DNA of 64,000 bases from Paenibacillus uliginis N3/975. GTDB taxonomy: Bacteria > Bacillota > Bacilli > Paenibacillales > Paenibacillaceae. Below the pieces are notes generated by a model that saw only the letters and a list, made by a program, of their open reading frames with translations, was not told where the DNA came from and ran no database searches. Positions 1 through 8,196 of this stretch are shown here, in pieces (position 1 is the first letter of the stretch; every line of letters starts with the position of its first letter). Made by a program: the position numbers and the translations under genes. Location: assembly GCF_900177425.1 (NCBI RefSeq), contig NZ_LT840184.1:1391487-1455486 (forward strand), written 5' to 3'.

Positions 1-854
1 AGTTGGAATTGGAACGCGAACTGCTCGGTATGTACCTGTCCGGACACCCGCTCGATGATTACGATCTTTTGCTTGAGAAATCGGGGGCAGACCGGTTGAT
101 GGATTTGACGGAAGCGCCGGACGATACGGTGGTTACGGTGGCGGGTATGGTTGTGTCACTGAAGACAATTACGACCAAACAGGGAAAAGCGATGGCTTTC
201 ATGGAATGGGAGGATCAGATCGAACGCTGTGAGGTGGTCCTGTTCCCGGAAGTATGGAAACGGAGCGCCCAACTGATTGAGAAGGGGGCACTTCTCGCCC
301 TTCGCGCCAAGGTTCAGCAGCAGGATGAAGGATTTAAGCTGCTGGCTGAGGAGCTGGCTCCTCTAGAGGAAGAGCGGCTGATCCAGCTGATCCGCCGAGG
401 CCGAATCCGTACGGCTTCCGCCGGAAAGAGCGCAGGAGGAACTGCTCCCCAAGGTGCTGGTTCAACTCGCCGGACAACGCCACAAACGTCAACATTAATA
501 GTGTCTCCGACGGATAAACCGATTGTTCAGGATATGGTTTCCCGTACCGATGCGACGCCCCGTACTGCTAACGTTGAGATGAACGCTCGATCTGTAACTG
601 CTGGACGGACGGATTCGGTGAAGCACGAACAGCGCGTCTTTGTGAAGATTACGCGGGAGGCGGAAGATCCGCAGCTATTGACCCGCTTAAAGGAGCTTCT
701 GCAAGAGCACCCGGGACCCGTGGCAACCGTGCTATTTTATGAGCGGAGCCAGAAAGTGCTCGGTCTGAGTGACGCCTACCGGATTAAACCATCCCCTGCA
801 TTGTTTACCCGCATGGAGGACATGCTTGGAAAGGATACTGTTAAAGTTAAATAG
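1..854 (+). CDS. dnaE: DNA polymerase III alpha subunit, C-terminal part (5' partial)
   Basis: This is the last ~283 residues of the catalytic subunit of replicative DNA polymerase III; the rest lies left of the window. The visible start matches the helix after the polymerase domain (motif LLGMYLSGHPLDDY). An OB-fold region follows at about residues 35-130 of the fragment. After a Ser/Thr-rich linker comes the C-terminal domain, with VFVKITREAEDP and a repeat-like beta segment ending near the stop. Family members are over 1000 residues, so most of the gene is missing. The frame is open from base 3. Neighbours are core genes on the same strand, and no transcription signal is visible before the next gene. 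Confidence 0.95.
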   Translation, partial: LELERELLGMYLSGHPLDDYDLLLEKSGADRLMDLTEAPDDTVVTVAGMVVSLKTITTKQGKAMAFMEWEDQIERCEVVLFPEVWKRSAQLIEKGALLALRAKVQQQDEGFKLLAEELAPLEEERLIQLIRRGRIRTASAGKSAGGTAPQGAGSTRRTTPQTSTLIVSPTDKPIVQDMVSRTDATPRTANVEMNARSVTAGRTDSVKHEQRVFVKITREAEDPQLLTRLKELLQEHPGPVATVLFYERSQKVLGLSDAYRIKPSPALFTRMEDMLGKDTVKVK

Positions 855-1015
855 ACGTTACTCCCGTTAAATAAAATTCATGAACGTTTCATACCCCTCC
901 CGCATACACATAGGACACTACAGGACAACAATATCCGGAATATCGTTACCGAGGCCTTTTTCCTATCCAAGGCGCAGCAGCGGTTGTTCCGGTTAACGCG
1001 CGGGGGGGATTAGTT

Positions 1016-1510
1016 ATGTCAATGGAATTAGCAGAGGGTATGCTGAACCGAAGAGGCGTCAGTGTATCCTCCATTGCGGATATTGTCTATCGTTTGCAGA
1101 GAAAGTATCATCCGACCCTGACGATGGAGCAGTGTGAAGAGAGCGTGCGGGCAGTGCTTGGAAAGAGAGAAGTGCAGTATACACTGTTTACAGGAATTGC
1201 GCTGGATGAGCTGGCCGAGCAAAAGCTTCTTCCAGAGCCACTTCAATCGATCATGGAGAAGGATGAACCGCTGTACGGCGTGGATGAAACGATGGCTTTG
1301 GGGGTTACGAGTATTTACGGTATGATCGGACTGACCAGCTTCGGTTATTTGGATAAGGAAAAAATAGGAGTTATTGAAACATTGAACGAGAAGACGGACA
1401 GCATACATGTGTTTCTTGATGATCTTGTAGCAGGTATTGCCGCTGCCGCTTCTTCACGTATTGCCCATAACAATCCGCAAGCAACCCTTTACACTGTAGA
1501 AGGGGATTAA
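1016..1510 (+). CDS. Phosphatidylglycerophosphatase A family protein (YutG-like)
   Basis: The 164-residue protein belongs to the PgpA/YutG family, whose Escherichia coli member removes phosphate from phosphatidylglycerophosphate in phospholipid synthesis. Recognisable segments are the N-terminal RRGVSVSSIADIVYRLQ, a central LYGVDETMALG, the IGLTSFGYLDK segment and HVFLDDLVAGIAAAAASR-like residues near the end (here GIAAAASSRIAH). Unlike E. coli PgpA it has no clear run of membrane helices, as in the Bacillus YutG group, so the exact reaction is uncertain. The ATG follows a G-rich ribosome site (GGGGGGGA) about 7 bases upstream. It stands alone between dnaE and a small-protein gene. Confidence 0.8.
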   Translation: MSMELAEGMLNRRGVSVSSIADIVYRLQRKYHPTLTMEQCEESVRAVLGKREVQYTLFTGIALDELAEQKLLPEPLQSIMEKDEPLYGVDETMALGVTSIYGMIGLTSFGYLDKEKIGVIETLNEKTDSIHVFLDDLVAGIAAAASSRIAHNNPQATLYTVEGD

Positions 1511-1575
1511 TTTTTTTATGTTGCTATACCCCTTTAGATAAGGGGAAATGCTCTTTCTGCCCCCTTCCTCTTTTG

Positions 1576-1604
1576 TTGAGGTAAAAAGTGAAGTGTGTTA
1601 TCAT
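1576..1604 (+). promoter_or_regulatory. Sigma-A-type promoter before the 62-residue gene
   Basis: TTGAGG (1576-1581) and TATCAT (1599-1604) are separated by exactly 17 bases, about 60 bases before the start codon at 1664. The hexamers are close to, but not identical with, the consensus. A small CCCCTTTAGATAAGGGG hairpin lies just upstream and may end transcription from the preceding gene. Confidence 0.5.
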
Positions 1605-1663
1605 TATCCATTATATCGGCACAGGATATGCCTATGGCACGAGATTAGGGGGAACTGAAAGGC

Positions 1664-1852
1664 ATGTGGACGGTAATCTATATCGCGCCAACCGCCAAAG
1701 TGGCGGAAATGATTAAAACCAAGCTTACGGAAGAAGGTTTTTTGGTTCAGAGCCGTCCTGTAAATCTTTCCAAACAACAATTTGAGATTTTGGTTCCCTC
1801 CGGAGAGCTTGAGGAAGTACAGGAAGTGTTGAATTCGATTTTGCACCCCTAG
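1664..1852 (+). CDS. Small DUF2007-like protein of unknown function
   Basis: The 62-residue protein starts MWTVIYIAPTAKVAEMIK and has the beta-alpha-beta pattern of short 'putative signal transducing' (DUF2007-like) proteins: a strand, an amphipathic helix with a 'KLTEEGFLV' turn, two strands, and a C-terminal helix EEVQEVLNSIL. No catalytic motif is visible. Similar short proteins are conserved next to accDA in Paenibacillus and are sometimes mislabelled as glutamate decarboxylase, for which I see no support. The ribosome site AGGGGGAACTG precedes the ATG, and an upstream promoter is readable. Function is unknown. Confidence 0.7.
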   Translation: MWTVIYIAPTAKVAEMIKTKLTEEGFLVQSRPVNLSKQQFEILVPSGELEEVQEVLNSILHP

Positions 1853-1882
1853 CTTAAGGGATACATAGCGAAGCTTGTTTAT

Positions 1883-2080
1883 TGGAATCTAAGGAAGTAT
1901 AAGTTTGACACTATACTTAACTTAGATTTCTCTGCGAAACGTAAGCTTTGCCTGTCAAAGACGGCGAAACCGTTTACGCTTGGAATATAAGTAAGTATAA
2001 ATTTCATATTGTATACTTGGCTTATATTTCTCGCAGAAACGCCGCCGTCCTTTAAAAAGGACGCCGAAGGCGTTTCTTCT
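1883..2080 (+). repeat. Two tandem ~99-bp hairpin-bearing repeat units
   Basis: Unit 1 is 1883-1980 and unit 2 is 1981-2080; the TGGA boundary recurs at 1883, 1981 and 2081. Each unit starts with an imperfect palindrome: TCTAAGGAAGTATA against TATACTTAACTTAGA in unit 1, and TATAAGTAAGTATA against TATACTTGGCTTATA in unit 2. A TTTCTC.GC.GAAACG segment and a GC-richer tail ending in CGTTT...CTTGG follow. The units fill the space before accD. They look like a dispersed intergenic palindromic element, though a regulatory leader cannot be excluded. Confidence 0.75.
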
Positions 2081-2140
2081 TGGATGTACAGATTTGCTAA
2101 GTTTGCGGCCATTCAAATTTGCGGCTGGAGAGGTGTAGTT

Positions 2141-3034
2141 GTGTTTAAAGATCTGTTTCAGAAAAAAAGAAAATATGCCACCATTCCTTCGGAACGTCTT
2201 GGACGGACAGGACAGCCAGAAGAAGGCGAACGTCCGAAACGGGAAATTCCTGAAGGCCTAATGAATAAGTGCAGCAAATGCGGCAGTATTCAATACAGTA
2301 AGGAACTTGAGAAAAATCTAAAAGTGTGCTCAGAGTGTGGTCACCATATGCGTTTGAACGCATGGGAGCGCATTGGCATGACGCTGGATGAGACAGGCTT
2401 TGAAGAATTTGACGCCGATATGATTTCCGTTGATCCTTTGCAATTTCCTGGTTATGCAGCCAAGTTGGAGCAGCAGAAGATGAAATCAGGCCTTCATGAT
2501 GCGGTAATCACGGGTAAAGGTTTTATTAGTGAACAACCTGTTATCGTGGCAGTGATGAGTTTCGACTTCTTTACTGGAAGCATGGGATCGGTTGTTGGTG
2601 AGAAAATTACCCGGGCGATCGAGTCTGCAACGGATCAAGGGCTACCGCTCATTATTTTCTCTACTTCTGGTGGAGCTCGGATGCAGGAAAGTATTCTCAG
2701 CCTGATGCAGATGGCCAAGACGAGTGCAGCACTTTCGCGGTTCAACGAACGGGGTGGCCTCTTTATTTCGGTCATTACAGACCCGACAACAGGTGGTGTT
2801 TCAGCTAGCTTTGCATCACTTGGAGATATCAATATTGCTGAACCCGGTGCTGTGTTCGGCTTTGCCGGACGCATCGTTATCGAGCAGACGATACGTCAGA
2901 AGCTTCCGGATGATTTCCAGACCGCCGAGTTCAACTTGGCGCACGGTCAGCTGGATATGGTCGTTCATCGCAAGGATCTGCGTACGATGCTTGGAAGATT
3001 GTTGGAAATGCACACCTCGAAAGGGGGATTTTGA
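2141..3034 (+). CDS. accD: Acetyl-CoA carboxylase carboxyltransferase, beta subunit
   Basis: AccD pairs with AccA to move the carboxyl group from carboxybiotin to acetyl-CoA, giving malonyl-CoA for fatty acid synthesis. The N-terminal zinc ribbon has the four cysteines of CSKCGSIQY...KVCSECGHHM. The crotonase-like carboxyltransferase core follows with TSGGARMQE and the VITDPTTGGVSASFASLGD segment. I chose the GTG at 2141 because GGAGAGG lies 8 bases upstream and the protein then begins VFKDLFQKKRKY, as in relatives. Upstream in-frame codons run into the tandem repeats. The stop overlaps the accA start (TGATG), which indicates translational coupling. Confidence 0.93.
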   Translation: MFKDLFQKKRKYATIPSERLGRTGQPEEGERPKREIPEGLMNKCSKCGSIQYSKELEKNLKVCSECGHHMRLNAWERIGMTLDETGFEEFDADMISVDPLQFPGYAAKLEQQKMKSGLHDAVITGKGFISEQPVIVAVMSFDFFTGSMGSVVGEKITRAIESATDQGLPLIIFSTSGGARMQESILSLMQMAKTSAALSRFNERGGLFISVITDPTTGGVSASFASLGDINIAEPGAVFGFAGRIVIEQTIRQKLPDDFQTAEFNLAHGQLDMVVHRKDLRTMLGRLLEMHTSKGGF

Positions 3035-4017
3035 TGTCAGGCGAACTTCCTTTTGAAATGCCGCTTGCAGAAATGCGTAAGAAGATTGAAGAACTAAAGC
3101 AGTTCGGACAGGAAAAAGGAATCGATTTTACGGATGAAATCGCTCGTTTGGAAGAACGCTATAGTCGTCTGGAAGAAGAGATCTATTCCTCCATTTCACC
3201 TTCACAAAAAATGCATCTGGCCCGACATCAGCAGAGGCCAACTTCGCTTGATCTTATTCAACTGATATTTACCGATTTCATCGAACTGCATGGAGACCGG
3301 CTGTACGGTGACGATCTGGCAGTTGTTGGCGGATTGGCTAAGTTGAATGGTATCCCGGTTACAGTTGTGGGCCAACAGCGGGGAAAGGATACGAAAGATA
3401 ATATCGCCCGTTTCTTCGGAAGCGCGCATCCGGAAGGCTTCAGGAAGGCACTGCGGCTTATGCGGCAGGCTGAGAAGTTTAAGCGTCCTGTGATCACTTT
3501 TGTTGATACAAAGGGTGCTTATCCAGGTAATACAGCTGAAGAGAGAGGTCAATCCGAGGCGATTTCCAGTAACCTGAGGGAAATGTCGGCACTCGGAGTG
3601 CCTATTGTTTGTGTGGTCATCGGCGAAGGCGGTAGCGGCGGTGCTCTTGCGATGGCCGTAGGTAACCGTGTCCTGATGCTTGAGAATGCGATTTACTCGG
3701 CTATTTCACCGAACGGAGCAGCTTCTATCCTGTGGAAAGATGCATCGAAAGCCGACCAGGCTGCACAAGCGATGAAGATTACTGCAGAGGATCTGCTCGA
3801 GATGGAAGTCATTGAAGAGATTATCCCGGAACCGAAAGGTGGGGCGCACCGAGGGTATGAAGAGACGGCTTCAGCGATTCAGGATGCACTCGTCCGTCAT
3901 CTGAAGGAACTGTCTATAATGGATCCTTGTGAGCTGAAAGAAGACCGTTATCGGAAGTTTCGCAAGATCGGCAGTTATGACTATGCAGTGTCCGAACAGA
4001 CTGATAAGCTCGTTTGA
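3034..4017 (+). CDS. accA: Acetyl-CoA carboxylase carboxyltransferase, alpha subunit
   Basis: The 327-residue partner of AccD completes the carboxyltransferase half-reaction. Motifs are the N-terminal helical arm (LEERYSRLEEEIY), RPTSLDLIQLIFTDFIELHGD, TFVDTKGAYPGNTAEERGQ and GEGGSGGALAMAVG, followed by the usual C-terminal helices ending near EQTDKLV. The ATG at 3034 overlaps the accD stop and has AAGGGGG about 8 bases upstream. In Bacillus subtilis pfkA follows accA; here the next gene is pyk after a gap of 116 bases. No terminator is visible in that gap. Confidence 0.95.
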   Translation: MSGELPFEMPLAEMRKKIEELKQFGQEKGIDFTDEIARLEERYSRLEEEIYSSISPSQKMHLARHQQRPTSLDLIQLIFTDFIELHGDRLYGDDLAVVGGLAKLNGIPVTVVGQQRGKDTKDNIARFFGSAHPEGFRKALRLMRQAEKFKRPVITFVDTKGAYPGNTAEERGQSEAISSNLREMSALGVPIVCVVIGEGGSGGALAMAVGNRVLMLENAIYSAISPNGAASILWKDASKADQAAQAMKITAEDLLEMEVIEEIIPEPKGGAHRGYEETASAIQDALVRHLKELSIMDPCELKEDRYRKFRKIGSYDYAVSEQTDKLV

Positions 4018-4133
4018 AAGGACTTTCGATTATAGATATATGACAAAATTCCTATACAAACGAGAAGTTTTGTAGTAGATTTAGTTGTTGGAACAGAGAT
4101 ATAGAGAACCCTTGAAAAACGGAGGAAACCCAA

Positions 4134-5561
4134 ATGCGTAAAACTAAAATTGTATGTACTATCGGTCCTTCCAGTGAATCGTTGGAAAACACTAAGAAGC
4201 TCATTATGGCCGGCATGAACGTTGCCCGTCTGAACTTCTCCCATGGCGATTTTGATGAGCATGGCAACCGGATCAAAACCATTCGCCAAGCTAGCCAGGA
4301 ATTGAACAAAACGGTTGCTATCCTTTTGGATACGAAAGGACCAGAAATCCGTACCGGCAAATTGGAAGTGGAACCGGTGGAGCTTGTGCAGGATGAATAC
4401 ATCACACTTACTACCGAAGAAATCCTTGGTGACAAGAACCGTCTCTCCATTACTTACAAAGAACTGCCGGAAGATGTTCATGTGGGATCTACGATTTTGA
4501 TCGATGATGGTTTGATCGGTCTTACAGTCGTGGAAGTTCAAGGCACTGAGATTAAATGCCGTATCGTTAATGGCGGAACAATCAAGAGTAAAAAAGGCGT
4601 AAACGTACCGGGTGTGAACATTTCCCTTCCAGGTATTACTGAAAAGGACGCCAACGATATTATTTTCGGGATCGAGCAGGGCATCGATTTTATCGCAGCT
4701 TCCTTCGTTCGTAAAGCCAGTGACGTACTGGAAATCCGCGAACTGTTGAAAAGCCACAACGCTGAGCATGTGCAGATCATCTCTAAAATCGAGAACCAAC
4801 AGGGTGTGGATAACCTGGATGAAATCCTGGAAGTTTCCGACGGCCTGATGGTAGCCCGTGGTGACTTGGGTGTTGAAATCCCGGCTGAAGAAGTACCTCT
4901 TGCGCAAAAACGCATGATCGAAAAATGTAATATTGCAGGAAAACCAGTTATTACGGCAACACAAATGCTGGACTCCATGCAGCGTAACCCGCGCCCAACT
5001 CGTGCGGAAGCAAGTGACGTGGCGAATGCGATCTTTGATGGCACGGATGCAATCATGCTTTCAGGTGAAACAGCTGCAGGTAAATATCCAGTAGAATCTG
5101 TTCTGACTATGTCCCGTATTGCAGAAAAAGCGGAATCCGCTCTGAACTACCATGACCTGTTCTTGAAGCAACGTATTGCTCAGGACACAAGTATTACAGA
5201 AGCGATCAGCCAATCCGTTGCTATTTCCGCATTGGACTTGAACGCGAAAGCGATCATCTCTTCGACAGAATCCGGACAAACCGCACGTATGGTTTCCAAG
5301 TACCGTCCTAAGGCTCCTATCGTCGCTGTAACGACGCAGGAGAGAACAATGAGACGTCTAGCATTGTCTTGGGGTGTAACTCCGGTTAAAGGCGAAAGAG
5401 CTACGTCTACAGATGAGATGTTTGAATATGCCCTTCAAGGCGGACAAAAATCCGGGCTTGTAAAGGAAGGCGACCTGGTTGTTATTACAGCTGGTGTACC
5501 GCTTGGTAAATCCGGTTCTACAAACCTGATTAAAGTTAGTCAAATCCCTGCGCAGAACTAA
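4134..5561 (+). CDS. pyk: Pyruvate kinase
   Basis: This enzyme converts phosphoenolpyruvate and ADP to pyruvate and ATP. Visible motifs are KIVCTIGPSSES, the substrate-site NFSHGDF, ISKIENQQGVDN with the catalytic lysine, MVARGDLGVEIP and ITATQMLDSM, followed by the alpha/beta C-terminal domain. At 475 residues it is a standard-length enzyme. It lacks the extra C-terminal PEP-utiliser-like domain that makes the Bacillus subtilis enzyme about 110 residues longer. An ACGGAGG ribosome site lies 8 bases before the ATG. An intrinsic terminator follows at 5591. Confidence 0.95.
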   Translation: MRKTKIVCTIGPSSESLENTKKLIMAGMNVARLNFSHGDFDEHGNRIKTIRQASQELNKTVAILLDTKGPEIRTGKLEVEPVELVQDEYITLTTEEILGDKNRLSITYKELPEDVHVGSTILIDDGLIGLTVVEVQGTEIKCRIVNGGTIKSKKGVNVPGVNISLPGITEKDANDIIFGIEQGIDFIAASFVRKASDVLEIRELLKSHNAEHVQIISKIENQQGVDNLDEILEVSDGLMVARGDLGVEIPAEEVPLAQKRMIEKCNIAGKPVITATQMLDSMQRNPRPTRAEASDVANAIFDGTDAIMLSGETAAGKYPVESVLTMSRIAEKAESALNYHDLFLKQRIAQDTSITEAISQSVAISALDLNAKAIISSTESGQTARMVSKYRPKAPIVAVTTQERTMRRLALSWGVTPVKGERATSTDEMFEYALQGGQKSGLVKEGDLVVITAGVPLGKSGSTNLIKVSQIPAQN

Positions 5562-5590
5562 TCTTCTGCCTTGGGTTAGAATAGAGTCGT

Positions 5591-5626
5591 AAAAAGCAAT
5601 GGACGAGCAATCGCCCATTGCTTTTT
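5591..5626 (+). terminator. Intrinsic terminator after pyk
   Basis: The arms AAAAAGCAATGG and CCATTGCTTTTT enclose a short loop and end in a T run, 30 bases after the pyk stop. Confidence 0.85.
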
Positions 5627-5648
5627 CTATAAATAACGGGGTGAACTT

Positions 5649-6158
5649 ATGCCAAAAGTATCAGATGAACAGGTAAGTCGTTGGTTTACAACATCCTTTC
5701 GGGTACGCTATCAAGAAAGCGATCAAATGGGTGTGGTATATCACGCTAACTATTTGAACTGGTTTGAAATTGGAAGAACCGAGATGATTCGGCAGCTGGG
5801 ATTTACGTACAGGGGAATGGAAGAGGAAGGCGTCCTTCTCCCTCTCGTGGATTTGGATATCCAGTACAAAAGTCCGGCACGATACGATGACCTTGTGACG
5901 GTGTTCACACGTATGACGGTTTTCTCGCCGCTTCGGATTCATTACGAGTATGAGGTGCGCCGACTGAATGATGAGGATCGGGGATTGCTGGATACTGTAG
6001 GACAGCAAGAAGCAGGAGAGCTTCCGGGAGATAAACTTGTGATCGGCGCAACGCGTCATGTATGGGTGAATAGAGACTGGAAACCAGCAAGACTGGATAA
6101 AAATGTTCCCAAGTTGTATGATGCTTTAAGAGGTTCTCTTTTGGGAGGAAAGGAGTAG
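5649..6158 (+). CDS. Acyl-CoA thioesterase, YbgC/4HBT hot-dog family
   Basis: This is a 169-residue single hot-dog-fold protein. The motif VRYQESDQMGVVYHANYLNW near residues 17-36 carries the Asp and Tyr-His-Asn-Tyr residues typical of YbgC/4-hydroxybenzoyl-CoA thioesterase relatives, which hydrolyse acyl-CoA thioesters. LVDLDIQYKSPARYDD and the strand VTVFTRMTVFSPLRIHYEYEV complete the fold. The substrate cannot be read from sequence. GGGGTGA precedes the ATG. The gene ends 6 bases before fxsA, so the two are probably co-transcribed. Confidence 0.8.
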   Translation: MPKVSDEQVSRWFTTSFRVRYQESDQMGVVYHANYLNWFEIGRTEMIRQLGFTYRGMEEEGVLLPLVDLDIQYKSPARYDDLVTVFTRMTVFSPLRIHYEYEVRRLNDEDRGLLDTVGQQEAGELPGDKLVIGATRHVWVNRDWKPARLDKNVPKLYDALRGSLLGGKE

Positions 6159-6164
6159 TAAATC

Positions 6165-6557
6165 ATGTGGAAGTGGATGCTGGCGGCCGTTATTTTTCTG
6201 CCTGCCATTGAAATATTCGGATTTTCTTTAGTAGCGGAGCGGGTCGGTGGCATGAATACGCTACTACTGACACTGCTTACCTCCGCCATCGGTGTTGCGA
6301 TGATGAGATTTGAAGGGCGTAAGGCTATGGAGGATGCCAAACTGAAGATGAACTCGGGTATGGTGCCCGGATTATCGATGGCAGAAGGCCTCTGTATTTT
6401 TGCAGGGGGAATTTTACTGATTGTGCCTGGTTTTGTGACAGATATTGTTGGGTTTACATTGATTTTTCCTCTGACACGGCCTTTGTACCGATTCTTGCTG
6501 CTGAAGTGGATGAAGAAAAATATGAAGAATGGCAAAATTACGATTTTTCGGCGTTAA
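6165..6557 (+). CDS. fxsA: FxsA family membrane protein
   Basis: The 130-residue protein has two to three hydrophobic segments: residues ~4-20, ~27-45, and a pair near 75-105. It shows the family pattern EIFGFSLVAERVGG...ALTLLTSAIG-like residues and a conserved EGRKAMEDAK loop. FxsA in E. coli affects phage T7 exclusion by the F plasmid; the Bacillus relative YtzA lies between pyk and citZ, the same position as here. Molecular function is unknown. A terminator follows at 6590. A short open frame overlapping the 3' end (6506-6727) is not supported. Confidence 0.82.
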   Translation: MWKWMLAAVIFLPAIEIFGFSLVAERVGGMNTLLLTLLTSAIGVAMMRFEGRKAMEDAKLKMNSGMVPGLSMAEGLCIFAGGILLIVPGFVTDIVGFTLIFPLTRPLYRFLLLKWMKKNMKNGKITIFRR

Positions 6558-6589
6558 CATTGGGAATTTTGCAGTTTTTAATTTTTACG

Positions 6590-6626
6590 AAGACCGGATC
6601 CCTGATTGTACAGGGGCCGGTCTTTT
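6590..6626 (+). terminator. Intrinsic terminator after fxsA
   Basis: The long stem AAGACCGG.TCCCTG pairs with CAGGG.CCGGTCTT, has a small loop and is followed by TTTT. Confidence 0.85.
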
Positions 6627-6671
6627 CCAATATATGCAATTTTGATATTATCAAATGGAAAAAATCAAGAT

Positions 6672-6700
6672 TCGACAATGATAATTATCACGGTTATAAT
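6672..6700 (+). promoter_or_regulatory. Promoter with Fur-box-like spacer, upstream of citZ
   Basis: TCGACA (6672-6677) and a perfect TATAAT (6695-6700) are 17 bases apart. The spacer holds ATGATAATTATCAC, which resembles part of the GATAAT repeats of a Fur box. The start site would give a leader of about 230 bases to citZ. The promoter call is from hexamers and spacing; the Fur link is only a resemblance. Confidence 0.45.
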
Positions 6701-6873
6701 GGAATTGTAAGTGATTTCAAAAAATAGTTTATGATGTCGATAAAACAATTTGATATAGAGAATGACTCTGTCATTGTTCACATATCAGACATTATCCAGT
6801 ATGATATGAGAAGGTTTTACGACTGATAACATGGCTATTGGCCTCTTCAAGGTTTTTTCTTTATTATTCGGCT

Positions 6874-6893
6874 TCATGAAAACATTTTCATGA
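6874..6893. promoter_or_regulatory. Perfect inverted repeat upstream of citZ (operator candidate)
   Basis: TCATGAAAA and TTTTCATGA are exact inverted copies separated by two bases, ending 43 bases before the citZ start. A second short dyad (AATGAC.TCT.GTCATT, 6761-6775) lies in the same leader. The position suits a repressor or activator site. No terminator-like T run follows, and I cannot name the regulator. Confidence 0.45.
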
Positions 6894-6936
6894 CGATCCA
6901 ACGCAGTTTATCCCGAACAAAAAGGAGAGATGATGC

Positions 6937-8049
6937 ATGACAGCTACCAAGGGTTTGGAAGGCATTGTAGCCACAACTTCCTCGATCAGCTCGATCTTTG
7001 ATGGTGTTCTCACATATCGAGGCTATGACATTGATGACCTCGCAGAACATGCCAGTTTTGAGGAAGTGGCTTATTTGCTTTGGTTCGGAAAGCTTCCGAA
7101 CGCACAAGAGTTACAATCGCTGCAACAGGATTTGAGCAATTACGCGGCTATTCCGGATAAACTGATACAACAAATCAAACTGTATCCGCAAGATGCGAAT
7201 ACGATGGCTGCTCTTCGATCCGCCGTATCTGCTCTCGCACTGTATGACGAAGCTGCAGACGATATGAGCCGTGAAGCAAATGAAAAGAAAGCGGTTCAAC
7301 TTCAAGCTCAGTTGCCTACAATCATCGCGGCTATCGCACGAGTTCGTCAAGGCAAAGAGCCTGTAGCTCCGAAAGCTGGCGCATCTATTGCTGAGAATTT
7401 CCTTTACATGCTCAGAGGCGAGCAACCGGATGAAACCTCGATTAAAGCTCTGGACCAGGCCCTTGTGCTTCACGCCGATCATGAGCTGAACGCTTCAACG
7501 TTCGCATCCCGTGTAACCGTGGCTACGCTGTCCGATATTTACTCGGGTGTTACATCCGCTATCGGTGCGCTCAAAGGCCCGCTACATGGAGGAGCTAATG
7601 AAGCCGTTATGAAGATGCTGAACGAAGTTGGAACCCTCGATAAAGCAGAAGCCTATATTCAAGAGAAATTGGACAACCGCGAGAAAATCATGGGTTTCGG
7701 ACACCGTGTATACAAAAACGGCGATCCACGTGCCAAGCATCTGCAAAAAATGTCTCGTGAACTCGGAAAGATGAAGGGTGACACAACCCTGTATGATATG
7801 TCAGTTCTGATTGAAGAGACAGTGACCGGCCAGAAGGGTCTGAAGCCCAATGTGGATTTTTACTCGGCATCGGTATATACGCAACTTGGTATCGAACATG
7901 AGCTATTCACCCCTATTTTTGCAATCAGCCGCGTTTCCGGATGGACAGCGCATATTCTGGAGCAGTACGACGGTAACCGGATTATCCGTCCGCGCGCAGA
8001 GTACACAGGATTAACGGATCAAAAATATGTGCCGGTTGAACTTCGCTAA
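6937..8049 (+). CDS. citZ: Citrate synthase
   Basis: Citrate synthase condenses acetyl-CoA and oxaloacetate. The 370-residue length fits the small Gram-positive type. Family motifs are TYRGYDIDDLAEHASFEEVAYLL, GPLHGGANEAVMKML with an active-site His, GFGHRVYKNGDPRA with a second active-site His, and FYSASVYTQLGIEHELFTPIF with the catalytic Asp region near FYSA. GGAGAGATG precedes the ATG at 6937. It heads the citZ-icd-mdh series, as in Bacillus. Two promoter/operator-like sites lie in its long leader. Confidence 0.95.
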   Translation: MTATKGLEGIVATTSSISSIFDGVLTYRGYDIDDLAEHASFEEVAYLLWFGKLPNAQELQSLQQDLSNYAAIPDKLIQQIKLYPQDANTMAALRSAVSALALYDEAADDMSREANEKKAVQLQAQLPTIIAAIARVRQGKEPVAPKAGASIAENFLYMLRGEQPDETSIKALDQALVLHADHELNASTFASRVTVATLSDIYSGVTSAIGALKGPLHGGANEAVMKMLNEVGTLDKAEAYIQEKLDNREKIMGFGHRVYKNGDPRAKHLQKMSRELGKMKGDTTLYDMSVLIEETVTGQKGLKPNVDFYSASVYTQLGIEHELFTPIFAISRVSGWTAHILEQYDGNRIIRPRAEYTGLTDQKYVPVELR

Positions 8050-8196
8050 TTAACTATCAATCATGTACAATAGGGGCAGAGAAAACGCTTGAGCGGCACA
8101 TTTGCCACAGGCAGCGGTATTCTTTGTGCCCTTTACCCGTGTTTTTTAACGGGAATTTTAGAGAAAGTAATTAATTTAAAGGAGGAATTCATACTT

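Noticed and set aside
3981..4964. Long minus-strand open frame across the start of pyk
   Set aside because: It overlaps a clear pyruvate kinase gene and its promoter region, and shows no motif or start signal.
6506..6727. Short open frame overlapping the fxsA end
   Set aside because: It runs through the terminator hairpin at 6590 and the promoter-like region, and has no family features.
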